Below, piece by piece: positions 1 to 13,068 of a DNA stretch of 64,000 nt (position 1 is its first letter; each line of letters opens with the position of its first letter). A model generated the notes under the pieces. It was given only the letters and a program-made list of their open reading frames with translations, searched no databases and was not told the origin of the DNA. A program made the translations under genes and the position numbers. The stretch is from Ustilaginoidea virens (Eukaryota; Ascomycota; Sordariomycetes; Hypocreales; Clavicipitaceae): assembly GCF_000687475.1 (NCBI RefSeq), contig NC_057318.1, forward strand, positions 5,208,001 to 5,272,000, given 5' to 3'.

Positions 1-85
1 CAGCGAACGCGCCGCCCTCCTCGGATCTTTTGAGCGACAACCGCAATCGAACATTACGGATTGCTGTTGCAAACGAAAAAAAAAA

Positions 86-1343
86 ATGTCCAACGACGAG
101 CTTCTCACGGATGATTATGTCGCGGGGCTGCTGGCGCAGGACGCCAATGACTGCTCACTGAAGTACTCGGCAATGGGACTGGAAGCCTTTCGCGACAGCA
201 AAAAGTACGTCACGAACCTCTACGCTGACACTCTGTGCCGAAGTCTCATCCTGCGCTAGGCCGTCCAACATACCCAAACCGAATACGCGATTTTTACGTC
301 ACATCATCAAGGACACCGATGCGCACAACAAAGCTCTGCTTGCCAAAGAGGCGGCGGAATCCAAAGCCCGGTTGAAAGGCCTTGACCACGCCCAGCAAGT
401 GAAGCATAGGAGAAGCAATCCAAATGCAAGAGATATACGGAGGAGGCAGATGGGCGATATCCAAGCTATACTGGGCGGCAAGACCAAGAAGCAGCAACGA
501 CGAGCAAATGATGTCGGTGACGCCCCAGCCGAGCGAGGACGGTCGGATAGGGGCGGCGTCGTTGATGGCCGTCAAAGACCAAGTTCTGGAAGGAGTTCGG
601 ATCTGATCAAAGGCGGAGGCGGGAAGACCAGGCACGGGCGTCTTTCGGAGAGAGACTTTAGTGATGACGATGGCAATATCAAACACCGCGAGCGGAGGAA
701 GTCGCCAAGAAGTAGAGAGCGCGGCGGATCAGACACGGATGATGATGGACATTGTCGTCGCGGATCACGGAAAGATGGATCTCGGCCACGGCGACGCCAC
801 AGATCATCTCGTTCGCCCAGAGAGACCAGCCGAACGCACAGGCATCGGTCTCGTCATCGAGCGAGGCCAAGGAGCGATCCTCCAGCGTCGGGAGAGAAGG
901 AGCCAAGACCATCTAGGCATCAAGACTCGGACCCGCTAGAGGACTTCATCGGCCCATTACCGCCTCCGAGGCATCGTGGAAGGGGAATGATTGGCGGCGC
1001 CGCGGAACTAGACCGAAGGTTTTCAGAGTCATACGACCCAAAGCTGGATGTGCAGATGAACGAACCGAGCGACGCATGGGACGACCAAGTAGAAGCTTTC
1101 AGAGACCAACAGAAGCTGAGGCTGCACCAGGCCCAGCGGATGCAAGATGCCGGCTTCACAGACGAACAGATTCAACAGGCAACAGAGTTCAATGCGAGGA
1201 AGACTGAGCCACCTTTTGTGTGGTCAAAAGTTGGCGAAAGGCGGGAATGGGACAAGGGCAAAGCCGTCGGCATGGAAGCGATGCTTGACGACGAGGACAT
1301 CGCGCCTGTCGAGCAAGCGGCCTTGTTTTCTGACGAATACTAG
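86..1343 (+). CDS. RS/arginine-rich pre-mRNA splicing-associated protein
   Basis: Two exons, 86-204 and 260-1343, joined across a 55-bp intron (GTACGT...TAG, phase 2), give 400 residues. The ATG at 86 follows an A-rich leader. The N-terminus (MSNDELLTDDYVAGLL) and the downstream NARDIRRRQMGDIQAILG block resemble fungal proteins annotated as pre-mRNA-splicing factor 38B or HEL117-like. The middle (about residues 120-250) is rich in Arg, Ser and Asp with RS/SR dipeptides typical of nuclear-speckle proteins. The C-terminal third has DPLEDFIGPLPPP, a WD-containing helical block and a FVWSKVGERREWDKGK motif. A nuclear splicing role is inferred from composition and family resemblance. No helicase motif is visible, so the 'helicase' label on relatives is probably misleading. 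The structure is confident; the function is moderate. Confidence 0.85.
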
Positions 1344-3262
1344 GTGGCAGGACGGGAGGTGGCAATTGCACGAGTGTGGTTTACTCTGTGCATCGTTGCC
1401 ACCCTCCGTGTTGGTCAGGTTTTCCTGGATATTTTGCAATACGAAACACTTTTGCAAAAGGTGGCCGACTCTGAGGCGTTTTTGACCCTGGGCAGCAACG
1501 AGTCGTCAACACACATACTCACACACACACACACACACTCTCTCTGTGGCCTTGGAATCGGACCAGGATAAGCAGCTGTTACTACCTCGGGGGAAAAACT
1601 CGGCTCAGTGAGGCTTCACCTCCCGTGGCTGTTTCCGTTTCTCTACTTCAAAGTTGAGTAGCAGCGCCCTGCAAAGCCTTCCTGGAGCTGCCTGTTCAGT
1701 TTCTGTTTTTGCAACATCAACAACCCTCGGCACGGACGTAGTTGGAGCATGTAGAAGAACCAAAACATGCGGCGGCGGGAAGGCCAGCGTCAATGTCGAG
1801 AGACGCATGCAATCATCCACCTCATTGTCACCCTGAGAAACCACGCGACGTGGTCTGAACCGCCGCTCACAGTGCAGAGCAAGATTCTTCGCGCAGATCC
1901 ACGCCAACACAGAGCTCTTTCAAACTGGCAAGTAAGTGTTGGAAATGGAGAAACGCTGAGGGAAGGAATTTCGCCCTACTGATAGTATGCTCCGACGAAC
2001 CGGGAGGTGATGAAATGATATGCAAGGGTACGTTGGAATGTATTCTACTCTGTGCATATTGCACTGCCCTTGGCATATGCAAAGGCATTTTAGTTTGAAT
2101 TTTCCCCAACTTCTCTCAAGTTGGATTAAAAGAATCCCAACCAAATCTATCTCGCTACTATCAGACAGAGGCTGGAGTCTTGGCTAATTCCGCTGGATAT
2201 TAGGATGCCCAACAAATCGACGGAACCTGTACCGTCGTCATGGGCCATGGCATGACGATGAATGCTGCGGCAGGCTCTTTCTTACATTGCCAAGTCGGCT
2301 TACTATCGCGCAATGCCTGAGAAGGATGAAGCTTTTCGAGCTCGTTTACTGACAGCTCTACGCGGTGGTACAGTAAGCGAGGTTGGGAAAGAACAAAAAA
2401 GAAACGAAAAGAAGTCTCACTACAGGGTGGACTTGGAATCGCTACTCACCTCTTGGTACTTGCTATTTTCGGTTTTTCGGTTAGACAAGCTTCACTATGT
2501 TCATCCTGTCGCCGCCGTCTCCACCATGTCTAGCTTCTCAACCTCGAGTCTTTGTGTGGACAAGACTCCTTGTGTCCATGCCGTTCTCAAATCAACTCTT
2601 CGTTCGCTGTTCACTCCACGATACCATGACGAAGGCGATTGCCCTGGTGATACTCCTGGCTAGGCTAGGCCTCGCCCTTCCGTTGGGGGGAGGGGGGGGG
2701 GGGGGGCATCGATGCCAGCCCGGCCGGTAGTCTCTTTCCGCGAGAAATGGCGCTCGGTCGCGGCGTGGCAAAGCGCCATGTGCCAAGATGGTCACCAAAG
2801 GAAAAAAAAACCCACGCCACGATCATCTTCTGTGCTATTACATAGCACATGCGGGGGCAGCGCCTGGTTCGGCGGCAATTCTTTTGGCAAGAAGGCATTT
2901 CGGAAAGTCCCGAGGAACAGAATCTTCCCCGTGTGCGAGAGCTCGGGAGGCGAAGCTGTTTCCTTTTGTCGGCATGGACCGGCATCGCCGAGGCTAATCG
3001 CGCCGCCAGCGTTTCGGGCTTCAAAGACGCGCTCTGGACGGACAGTCGGCTAGCACCCTGAGTTGGAGCAGCAGCGTGAGGGATACTCGGCTGCGGCGCT
3101 TCTACGAGTCCGTCATGCAACGCAGGACTTTTTCAAAAGGGCGTTTCTGCAGAGTATCCCAAGGGTGGTTTGCAATCTCCGTCCCTGTAATTACAGACGC
3201 ACATACATACATAGAGCATGCGTACCTCGTACCTGCAGGAGGACTTTTCTCTTCATTTTTAT

Positions 3263-3298
<36 letters not shown>

Positions 3299-4657
3299 TC
3301 TAATTTTTTATTTTCGATGCACGTCGAGTAGAATGGCATTTGGCCCGAGGCAGGTTGGCTATCCGAAAAAGTAAAGAGGCACATGCATGAAACATTGACA
3401 GTCGCCGGTTCCAGGAGCTAAAGCAAGAATAAACAGAGTCCAAGGCCGGCAGCCCCGACGAACAAACCAAACGCCGAAGAAAATTTGAGTCGACCAGACG
3501 CCATCACAGCCCAGCCACCAAAGCTCCATGGCGCTGCGGGGAATCCTGGGCCTCCAAACGTCACGGTCCACTTGTGATTGACCCATGATGTAGCGCCGCC
3601 CTGCTATTGGCTGCAGAGTTGGCTCCGTGTGCTCACCACCTGCGAGACTCCTGCTCCGTCGGTACCCAGTACTCAGCAACCAAGTCCAGTCCCTTCTTGC
3701 TGGCGCCGGCCTGGCCGCACGGTAGCGGCTCGTGAGCCAGTTTGGGTCAGGCCAACACCCGCCGCAGGCTGGACATGTGACGGAGCAACCAGGCGGCATG
3801 CTTTAAATCTGGTCAACTGCTGCGCGGATTCTGCTCTGCATCCCGCAAGCTTCCCTCCGCCCGTCCTTCCCTCCTTCCCCTCACTAGTCGCTACTACCGG
3901 CAGCATCCCCTGTCGGCTTCTTCTTCTGTAACAGCACATGGGGACGGTTCGTTCTGTAAGCCGGTCTCCACACGCCCGCCCGCCCTAATGACGCTTGCGG
4001 CACCTACTACGGTGTACTAGTACTTAACGTAGTGTATTACGCAACGTACCGAGGTACCTTGGGAGGTACGTAGGTGCCTAGTAATGGGCTTCCCCTGCCC
4101 ACTTGCCTCCTGCCCACTTGCCTCCTGCCTCCAAAAGCCTCAAGTGACTTGCCTGCCCACACCAGACGTCCCCACCGACTCATCAGATCAGACCACCGTA
4201 CCCAGCCGCCTGCCTAGGATCTCTTTGCTCAAGAGAGGAAAAAACGACTCCTGCCGTTGATTCACTGCCATCTCTCCTGTTTTTTCTGCATTGTTTTCTT
4301 GCTGCTTTTTTATTTACTTCTTCCTTCTCCTCTCGCACAGCCGTACGATTTTTCTACTCTTGTCACCTTTGCGACCCGTTGACCTCGCGACGACACCTGT
4401 ACATCCAAGTCCTTTGTACTCCCATCGCCGTTCCCTTCTCAGGTCAGCGCTGTTTCCTCCTGCCATCGTTCGTCGAATGTGACCGGCGGATGTGGGCGAC
4501 GGTCATCAAGACCCATCACCACGAAAACACACTCGACGCCCTGTCTCTCGGATTCGAGTCGTACTAGATTTGCGACCTTTCCCCCCCTTTTCATCCCTCG
4601 CCGCACCGGCTCGTCGCAACAGACTGGTCTCCGGGCTAGGTTCCCGCAGCCCTCGCC
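1344..4657. other. Intergenic, no supported gene (3.3 kb)
   Basis: No open frame here shows family resemblance or a convincing splice pattern. It holds an (AC)n run near 1520-1538, two G-runs around 2685-2706, a T30 tract at 3264-3293 and a GTAC/GGTACC-rich cluster at about 4003-4082. The last 450 bases are pyrimidine-rich and probably form the promoter and 5' leader of the RING gene at 4658. A short frame at 2628-2730 begins with a signal-peptide-like stretch but ends in the G-run; I do not call it. Confidence 0.6.
3264..3293. repeat. T30 homopolymer
   Basis: Thirty consecutive T on the + strand in intergenic DNA, followed by an AT-rich patch. One of a series of very long homopolymers in this window. 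Confidence 0.95.
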
Positions 4658-7237
4658 ATGCGGGCTCCGAGAATCGCCATACTCGTTCTTTTTCTCGCCG
4701 CAACTCTCTTCATCCTGTACCGTGCTTTGACGACCAGGCGAACAACGGTCGTCGCATCGCCTCCGCCCCGCCCTCGAGCTGCAAAGTCTGTGTTGGGCTT
4801 CATGTACTACAACACGCCCTTTTCTCTGTTTCCCCCAAACGCCGCGATTAGCTTGACCGATGACAACAGCACTTCGTTTGCCGCCCGCCCAGCCGCTTTC
4901 GGTCCCAAGCTGGACCCGCGGGGTCTGAGCGGGCAGCTTTGGGTCGGAAGCGGCTTCGGGGAGGACGGCATGGATACCGACGGAGAGCTTGGCTGCAGTG
5001 ATTTGCCTGGTTGGGGAAGCGCCAACACGAGGGCGGCCATGAAGAAGTCGCTCAAAGCCGGCGCCGCCACGCCATCATCCGTCAAGTCCAAGCTGCCAAA
5101 GAATGGAGGTGGTCCTGCCCACTCGGATGGTCAGGGTCCCGCTTCCGAGGCCGGCAAGATCCGGTCCAGCGACGCCAAGAATGATAATACGGACGATTAC
5201 TTGACGCAGGCGCTCTCCGGAACTCTGTCCAGCCGCGGCACCTCGGGCAGTTCATCCGCTCATGCCGATATACAATCCATGCAAGAAGCCGCAGAGATTC
5301 GAGGCAAGGTGGTCCTGCTCAAGCGCGGGGGATGTGGATTTCTGGAGAAAGTCATGTGGGCGCAGCGCAGGGGAGCCATCGCCGTCATCGTCGGCGATAA
5401 TCAAAAGGGCGGCCCGCTGATTCAAATGTTTGCGCACGGCGACCGGGTGGAAAACGTCACCATCCCCTCCGTCTTCACGGCTCGGACCACCGCGCAGCTG
5501 CTCTCGTCGCTGACGCATCCAGGGAGCTTCATTGAGGATACCATTGATGACAATGGTAAGCCGGTTCTCAAGGTTCAGCAGACCGCTGCTGCGATACACA
5601 AGACGCGCTCTCCCGACAAGCCCATGATGGCTGTTGCGCAGACTCCTTCTGCGTCGGAACCCAAGCGGGCCGTGGTTAAAGGGAAACGAACGACGAGCCA
5701 AGCCTCCAAGCTGGTTAACCGTTGGAGGCTATTGACATTTGTCTCCAAAGACACGTCTTCACGTCCCACCGATTCGGATAGCCGGCGGCATCCGAGCAGC
5801 GGCCGTCTGGATTGGGTGCTGGTTGAGGATTGGAATGATGAAAAGGACAAGATTCTCAGCGGCAGCATCGGGGGAAACATCAAGAAGCCAAAATCTGACG
5901 TGGACGGCTTTGTCATTGGCGTCCACGACTGGCGGGACCCCGACCTCGTGGGTAAAGCAGGACTAAGAAGCACAAGCAATCTCATGGCCGGCAACAAGGC
6001 TGGGTCAAAGAAGGGCGGGGCAGAGACGGACAAGTCGGATGCGAATTCCCAGGGCGATGAGCCAGGCTCCAAGCATCACGGCCTCCTCTCCACGCTGTTC
6101 GGCGGCGGAAGCTCGAGACCTGCGCCGGGGTCCACGGCAGCATTGGTGGACGACGTTGAGTTTATTACAGCGCCACCACCCCCGGCGGGGCCGCAGCCGC
6201 CTCATGAAGGACTTTGGGTCACCATCACACCGACCAGCAGCGCCAGCCCCTTCTTCGACACGCTGCTTGTGCTGGTCATCAGCCCTTTGGTCACGCTGAC
6301 GGTGGTCTACGCTCTGTTGATTCTGCGAGCTAGAATTCGCCGGCGGCGGTGGAGAGCGCCAAAATCGGTCGTTGATCAGCTGCCCGTCAGGACCTACCAC
6401 ACCGTCGCCACGTCGAGTTCCAATTTGTCGTCGCGGTTGCCTTCGCCATCAGCAGCAACACCTACCACGCCCTTGCTGCAGCACAGCGCCTCCCGATCCC
6501 GCCCCCGCTCCAGGACGACGACTGGTGTGATGGAGAACCCAAACCTCTTCACCCCAAGCAGCGCCTTGCCCACATCCGTGGAGCCTTCTCGCACTAGCCG
6601 CCGGCCCGAGGCGGAAAAGGGAGCTGGCGGCTTCTCTGCTGAGTGGAGGAAGTATATGGGTCGACAAGTTGAGTGTGTTGTATGCCTGGAGGAATACGTC
6701 GATGGAGTCAGCAGGGTAATGAGCCTACCATGTGGCCACGAATTCCATGCAGATTGCATGTAAGTTTTGCGCTGATGAAAGCTTGCATTTTAATTTTGAT
6801 TTTATTTTTTGGCGGTTGTTCTCGGATCGAACTAACGTCTTGGACTTAGCACACCTTGGCTTACAACTCGCCGCCGCACGTGCCCAATCTGTAAAGGAGA
6901 CGTGGTTCGATCGTTGCAGCGTGGTGGAGGAAACTTGCCTCGGTATGAGCCATATCGAGAGGAAAGTGACGACAACGAGGACGACGACGACGACGAAGAC
7001 GACGACAATGCGGTACAGGGGTCTGGTTCTGGTTCTGGTTCTAACCCTGCCGTTGGCTTTGGCTCGGCGGACAGAAATTCAGACTTGGAGCGGGGCATTA
7101 TGGCGTCAGCAGCAAGGGATGCACCACACTCTTCTTCGAGGAGAGAGGCCAACTGGTTCGGGGTTTTATCGAGCAGCTTCAATGGCAGAGCTCTGCCGGA
7201 ACGACGGTCGCCCCCGCCAGAGCACCGAAGCCGCTGA
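4658..7237 (+). CDS. PA-TM-RING type E3 ubiquitin ligase, membrane-bound
   Basis: Exons 4658-6759 and 6850-7237 with a 90-bp intron (GTAAGT...TAG, phase 2) give 829 residues. Residues 1-22 form a signal peptide or anchor. A protease-associated (PA) domain core lies about 210-290 (IRGKVVLLKRGGCGF...). A transmembrane helix lies about 531-555. The C-terminal RING-H2 starts at Cys673 (CVVC...CGHEFHADC) and is completed after the intron by CPIC, giving C-x2-C-x14-C-x-H-x2-H-x2-C-x10-C-x2-C. Known PA-TM-RING proteins ubiquitinate membrane cargo in the endosomal/vacuolar system with the PA domain in the lumen; this placement is inferred here. The region between PA and TM is long and low-complexity, and a poly-Asp/Glu stretch and a GSGSGSG run follow the RING. 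The intron lies inside the RING, so intron retention would destroy it. Confidence 0.9.
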
Positions 7238-7859
7238 AGACGCCTCAGGAGCAGACGACTTCTTCTACGATCGCTCCCCCCCCCTCCTTTTTTTTTTTTT
7301 TTTAGTTCATCTCCAAGCTTTGGCGTCTGGATCATCATGGGTAGGGAGTTTGATATTTAAGCCGGGCCATGGCCACATGAGCGAGTACGTGCTGGGCAGA
7401 CGAGATTAGGACAGTCGTGGCATATGCCTTCTTTTTTTATTTGTTGCAGGACTTGGTTTTTTCTTGCTCTCTAGTTGAACGGGCGCACTGTAAATCACGA
7501 ATGCTTTGCCTGCATGTCCATGTCTGCAGGACGGTGCATGTCGACAACTACTACATGGCTCGGTCCAGGGGCAAGTCGTAGGCGGGTATCATGACACATG
7601 TACTTTTTTAAAAGGAGAAACACGCCTCGTCGCAAGAATGCCGACGTTTGATATAGCCGAGGTCATGAGCAGACAGCGCAGCACTGTCGAGTTACTCGTT
7701 GAACTTGATGTGTGACGTCACGTAACACAGGAAACAATGTCCAAAACACCTTGACAGAAGCAGTATTGGGCACGTGGGAAGTATTTCTCCTCCGCTTCCA
7801 CCTCATTCTACACTGGCCGGGCCGTCTCACGCTTGCACGTCTTGGCCGCTGTCCGCTGT
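7238..7859. other. Convergent intergenic spacer
   Basis: Lies between the 3' ends of the RING gene (+) and the aspartate-semialdehyde dehydrogenase gene (-), so it should hold both 3' UTRs. A C-run followed by a T16 tract sits at about 7275-7303, just after the RING stop. No further gene seen. Confidence 0.6.
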
Positions 7860-9300
7860 TTACAAGTAGCCCTTGAGGACGGCAGCCTCGGCATTGAGGA
7901 TGGAAGATCCAGCTGCGCCGATGACGGCTGCAATTCCGGGGTTAGCTTCTGGCCACGTTGTTGAATTGTGCAGAACGGGACAAGGAAAAGTTGTTGGATA
8001 GGGGGCAGTGCAGACGAGGCCCCCGAGGGGGGGAGGTTGAAGGCGACATGGGACTTGATGCTCGGGGAAGAAGGAAGAAGAAGAAGGAGGAGAAAAAAAA
8101 GCGGACTGGCATACTGTTGTGACTTAGAGCCGTGAATTTCATGTCAAACACGCCGCTCTCGTCCTGCCTCAGCCTGCCGACGCTGACGGTGTAGCCGTTG
8201 CCCAGGTCCCGGTCCAGCCGGGGCTGCGGCCGGTCGTCCTGGTCAAACACCCAGATGGCGGGGTCGGGCGCCGAGGGGCACCCCAGGGCCTGGGCGTCGG
8301 CGACGTAGCTCCGCAGGGCGGCCTTGCACTCGTCGGCCGAGGGCGGCGGCCGCCGCTGGAAGCGCAGGCTCACGCAGGCGGTGTGGCCGTCGAGCACGGG
8401 CACGCGGTTGCACGTGGCGGAGACGCGCAGGCCGGCCTGCTCGACAAAGGCGGAGCGGGCGTCGTCGATGCGGCCGAGGATCTTGCGCGCCTCGGACTCG
8501 AGCTTGTCCTCCTCGCCGGGGATGTGGGGCACGACGTTGTCGAGCACGTCCATGGACGAGACGCCGGGGTAGCCGGCCCCGGAGACGGCCTGCATGGTGA
8601 CGACGCTCACGGCGGCGACGGGGCCAAAGGCGGCCTGCAGGGCGGCCAGGGGGCCGACCAGCCCGACCACGGCGCAGTTGGAGTTGCACACGAGGAAGCC
8701 CCTGCGGAGGCGGTTGACGTCGCGCTGGTGCGGGATCAGGTCCAGGTGCGAGAGGTTGACGGTCGGCACGACCAGCGGCACCAGGGGGTCGCGGCGGTGG
8801 TTCTTGGCGTTGGAGAAGACGGGCATCTCGGCCCGGAGGAAGGCTTGCTCTGGCGGGGGGGGGGGCAACTGCGTCAGCGGGGTTATATGTGTGTGTGCGT
8901 GTGTGCGTGTGTGCGTGTTCGCGATTGCATACCCACGTGGCCGGCGACGTCAGAGTCCAGCCCCGAGAAGACGACGTCGCAGTCGTCAAAGGCGTCGGGC
9001 CGGCACTCGCGCACCACCATCTCGGCCGTCGCGCCGCCCATCGGGGCCGACTGCTTCCAGCGCACGGCGTCCTTGTACTTCTTGCCGGCGGAGCGGGCGG
9101 ACGCCCCGACGGCGTGGAGCTTGAGGAACGGGTGCTGCGCGAGGAGGAGGACGAAGCGCTGGCCGACGGAGCCGGTGGCTCCCAGGACGCCTGGAGGCTC
9201 GTTAGCGGGGGTTGGTTTCCCGCCGGCGGGGGAAGGCGTACCTACCGCACTTCTTGGGGGGTGGTGGTGATGATGATGATGATGAGGATGGAGGAGCCAT
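7860..9300 (-). CDS. HOM2: Aspartate-semialdehyde dehydrogenase
   Basis: Four exons on the minus strand, 9300-9246, 9190-8933, 8849-8115 and 7927-7860, give 371 residues, the usual length. The enzyme reduces aspartyl-4-phosphate to aspartate semialdehyde with NADPH, the branch point toward threonine, methionine and isoleucine (and lysine in bacteria). The N-terminus holds the nucleotide-binding [13 protein letters not shown]. The active-site cysteine is Cys163 in [13 protein letters not shown]. Substrate-binding and catalytic residues lie in [15 protein letters not shown]. The end is [19 protein letters not shown]. Exon 3 is very GC-rich, which produces long false frames on the other strand. 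Intron 2 contains a (GT)n run and its acceptor follows a C-run. The last intron (187 bp) splits the Thr codon of [12 protein letters not shown] poly-Ser/Pro N-terminus (residues 2-15) precedes the fold. Confidence 0.96.
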
Positions 9301-9967
9301 TGCGGATGGCGCGTCTCGGGGGGTGGGGGGGGGGGTTTAAGCTGCGCCGGGTGGTGCGGCCACAGAGAATTGGGGTGGCCTGCTGGGATGCTTGACGAGG
9401 CGATGGAACGGGGGGGGGAGGCAGAACTGATGGTGACGGTGAACGGGAGATGCTGCTTGGAGTCAATGGCTTGAAGTTGCTGCTTGAAGTCGTCAGTCGC
9501 TCGCTGCTGGTTTCTGTGCCCCACCGCTTTGGCGCATTCGTGCTCCGCAATCGGAGCGATTCGCAGCCCAGGCGGAGGAATCATGCATGCCGGACTGATG
9601 CGTTGATGCATGCCGGACTGGTTGTACATGGCCACGGCGATCCCACGGGCAAAGAGCATGCTCGGCGTGAATAGTTTCAATTCCACATGCCGCCTTCACA
9701 GCAAGCCTGCGCGCGCGGTGCAGTCACGGCGCATTACCCCTAATGCCTCCTTGAAAACTAGATGCTATCCATCCTTTGCAGCAACAGCCCTTTCGGCTCC
9801 TCTTGATGCAAAACGCCCTTGCAACGAACGCCCTCTGATGCAGCGCAGTCTTGCGCAACGAATCCACAAAGTAAGACGAGAAGAAAAAAAAATCAAAAAA
9901 ACAAAAAACAAACAAACAAACAAACAAACAAACAAGCAGCCCATGCTCGCGCATGATGATTCCGAGA
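9301..9967. other. Promoter region of the dehydrogenase gene, with small repeats
   Basis: Separates two minus-strand genes: the dehydrogenase starts at 9300 and the PQ-loop gene ends at 9968. It holds several G-runs, a perfect 15-bp direct repeat (ATGCATGCCGGACTG at 9583-9597 and 9606-9620) and an (AAAC)n run at about 9908-9935. One GAGTCA (TGACTC on the gene strand) near 9459 could be a weak CPC1/GCN4-type half site, but a lone hexamer proves little. Confidence 0.5.
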
Positions 9968-11354
9968 CTACTTGCGCGCGCCGTCTCCGTAGATGCGAAA
10001 CTGCACGAAAATAGTCGAGTCCTCCACCATGGTGCCGAGCGAGCCCAGGAGCCACGGCAAGCTGTTGAGCAGGTACTCGCTATTCTGGGAGTAACACATC
10101 AAACTGAGGCCATATGTCAAATTGCCGGTGAGGGAGAGCATGAAGAACAGAAGCGATAGGCCTGTGGAGCGCCATTTTCAGTAATCCATCAGCTGGCAAA
10201 GACCAATGCGCGACATTGTACCAAGGGGGCTTCTTCTTACCCTCGCACGATTTCTCTTGGTAATTCTTCAAGATCTGCGGCAGTCGCGCGCTGTCATGAG
10301 TTTTCTCGTCAGCTGCAAGCTCGTCATTGTCGGGTCGTGGCCTGCCTACCAGAGATAGAAGAGAGCGCTCATGTAGCCCAGAATCAAGCCCAGCCGGGCC
10401 TTGACATCACCTGCGTCAGAAGGACCCGGCACGCTGGCTCCGTCGTCGGGGATGCCTTGATCGCCATCCCACGCGCCAGCCTTGAAGGACACAAACCATC
10501 CAGCAAAGCCCACGACATAGACGGCCGCCAGGCCGAGCAGGTTGTTGAGCCAGGGCCTGGATTCCTGCGTCTCATCCTCGCCAGTCACCACCTTGCGAAT
10601 GGGCTCCAGCGCTGATTCTCTGTGGGATTCGTGCCGGATCAGGGAGCCGGGGAGGTCGGTTGAGCTTCGTCGTCCATGTCGTCCAAGAAGGGGAGACTCC
10701 TCGTAAGCCTCGGCGGCGGCGTGCGACAAAGCCGCGGCATCGCGGCGAGCAACGGCCCGTCGGCGAGCCGTCTTGGCCTTGTAGTATCCTGTTTGGGTGA
10801 TGAGGATTGCGTCGAGGCAGCAAAAGTACGTGGCCAGGGCTACAGCGCTGGGCGCCAGCTTTGTAAAAAGAGCTCCTGTTTACAAGGGAGCATCAGCTGA
10901 TAAGCCGCCGTGCCTTTTCGTGAGGGCTTCCAACGAGAGGCGGCGACGACGACGACGACAACGACGACGATGATGATGATGTGAAAGGCTTGAAACGCCC
11001 CCATGGGCCCATGCTTACCAACAAGATTGCAGACGTCACCCAAGAGCCAGACCAGCAAGAATGCCATGCTCAACCCATCAGCGTTCTTCGCCTTGTAGTT
11101 GGCAATCAGCTGCGGCAACTTTGATCAGGTCAGCCTACAGATCCTTCATTCAAATGAATACAAGTAGCGATTCACAGAACCAAAAGAAGAAGAAAAAAAA
11201 AAAAAACGCCGTCGATGCCATTGAGGAGAGGGCAACTCACCAACAGGCAGATCCAAGCTGTCAAGCTAACGCTTCCAAAGATGCCCGACAGAGCTTGGCC
11301 CCAAGACATGGCGTGCTCCCCAGCAGAACGGGCTGCCACGAAATTGGAAGCCAT
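9968..11354 (-). CDS. PQ-loop vacuolar amino-acid transporter (YPQ/RTC2 type)
   Basis: Five exons, 11354-11241, 11118-11019, 10875-10350, 10290-10241 and 10161-9968, give 327 residues. Two PQ-loop repeats are seen: LPQLIANYKAKNADGLSM at the start of exon 2 and ARLPQILKNYQEKSCEGLSL across exons 4-5. Each has the invariant Pro-Gln at the end of a helix. About seven hydrophobic helices are present, with a polar Ser/Arg-rich loop between them in exon 3 (about residues 115-170). Yeast Ypq1-3/Rtc2 and human PQLC2 export basic amino acids from the vacuole or lysosome; the same role is inferred here. The acceptor of intron 1 is an AAG. It was chosen because it restores the LPQ motif in phase 0, whereas the CAG eight bases downstream would remove it. 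Confidence 0.92.
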
Positions 11355-13068
11355 ATCAGTCGTGTGCTGACCTGACCGTCTGCTGCGGAAAAAAAAAAAC
11401 TTTTTACTTCTGTCCACCAGCTTTTACTATAGATAGGCCTTGCGCCGCACGCAGGGTGATGAGATTAGGGGGCTAATGGCAGAAGCCGAGCACAGCAAAG
11501 GACGGGACGCGACTCGGTTTTGACAGGAATAGCTGGGCAAGGCATCTCGGGAAAGAGTGTCAGGGTCAGGGTCAGGTGCAGAGGAAGTTGAAAGCTTAGC
11601 GGCGGTTGTGAGGGAGTCATTAGGACGGCGGCGTCTTATCGATCGAGTTGCGAGTTGCGCTCCATAATCTACGCACCGTGATTGGGCATCTGGGGCGTCC
11701 TGCTATCGGCTTATCGCCCAGGCTTGGGGCGTGTGACGCACCGAGTGGGGCAGGCGTGTGGAAGGGGAGCGAATCAGGCCGACAGGAGCGCGGCTTGGGT
11801 CCAGGAACGTCTGGCTCGTCGCGTGTTGTGTTGTGCAGTTAGCAGAAGCACTGGGCTTGACGTTCTCTCGAGGGCCAAGGCGTACAGGTACGTCCGGCAG
11901 GGAGTGCTTGTTGTTGCCACATCCAATCACCCGCCTGTACCGCCAACCGATAAATAAAAAAAAAAACGTGGGGCTGACAGCCCGCTCCCAAACCTTTGGG
12001 CCCTCGGGGTATCCGAGGACATCCCAGAGGAATGGAAAACAGCACGGCAGGCAACTGACGGACGACATGTAAAGAGCCTTCTCGTCATAGCAGTGGACTT
12101 GACTGGAGAGTCGACGCTGCTGCTGGCCTCGGCAGAGGCGTATTCGCGCACGACAGGTACTGAGCAAGCATCCCAGGATTCGATCGATCCAGGGGCTCCC
12201 GTCCCCCGTTCGTCTGCAGCCCCAGGTACCTACAAGTACTCCGTCGGAATCTGTCCCTGTCTGACAAACAGATCTGTCTGCGCTGCATCCTGCAACAACG
12301 CCAACTCGCATCTGCCACGGTAACCTAAATCAGTCAGTCATTCGCCATCCTCATGCTTGTCGCTGATAGTGGCGGGCCACTTGGGCATCTGCTCAACACC
12401 TACCGAGTAGTTCCCTGTTTTGAAGCCTAATCTGCCCTTTATATCATCGACTCAGCTACCAGCAAATCCCAGCACCCACGCGTAATGCCTTCGCAGCCAA
12501 AGCCAGCTCCAGCTAGCCGCACGCCTTTGTGCAGGTCCGCGCCACGTACCTCAGGGACTTGCCCATGGGCACGGAGTGTACTCCGGACTGCCGCAGAGAT
12601 TCGGTACTTGTGGGTACCTACGGTATACGTGTAGTAAATGCCAGCCTTATACCCAGAAGCTCGAGGGAGGCCATGAGAGCCATGGAGATGGTGAGTGTCA
12701 GCCGACACCAGACAGCTGCCCAAGACATCCACCGTCCCTGCCTGCACCGCACTGCAACCCCGCGTCTTATTAGTCTCTCTTGGAACGTCAAGTGCGGACC
12801 GGACCGGTCACTTGAGCAGCCGCTCAGCCAGTGTATGCGCACGCGCCCCGACAACAGTTGACGCGTCAGTCTGCCCGCGATACTCCGGTCTGATCGCCTC
12901 TTGCTCGAGCCCCGACCCATTGGACGCATGATTGCTCTGCTTAAATGCTGCGTGGCCCATACGGCTGACTGTTTTCCCACCCAAACTTCACTCTTCTTCA
13001 ACCTCACTTCGCCAACGCAGCATACGTAACGATTCTAGCGGCGCCAATCTGACGGCGTCGGAAAAGTC
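11355..13068. other. Divergent intergenic region (1.7 kb), no gene seen
   Basis: Lies between the start of the PQ-loop gene (-) and the start of the S1/P1 nuclease gene (+), so it should carry both promoters. The open frames look random in composition. A CCAAT-type box in reverse (TGATTGG) lies near 11679, and TACTCCG-type motifs lie near 12238 and 12573. A GGTACC element is at about 12226. Confidence 0.55.

Noticed and set aside
2628..2730. Short frame beginning with a signal-peptide-like MTKAIALVILLARLGLAL
   Set aside because: Only 34 codons, ends in a G-run and an uninformative tail; no downstream exon could be joined convincingly.
8383..9270. Long + strand frames opposite the aspartate-semialdehyde dehydrogenase
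   Set aside because: They cross two introns of the real gene and have Gly/Asp/Val-biased composition caused by the GC-rich antisense.
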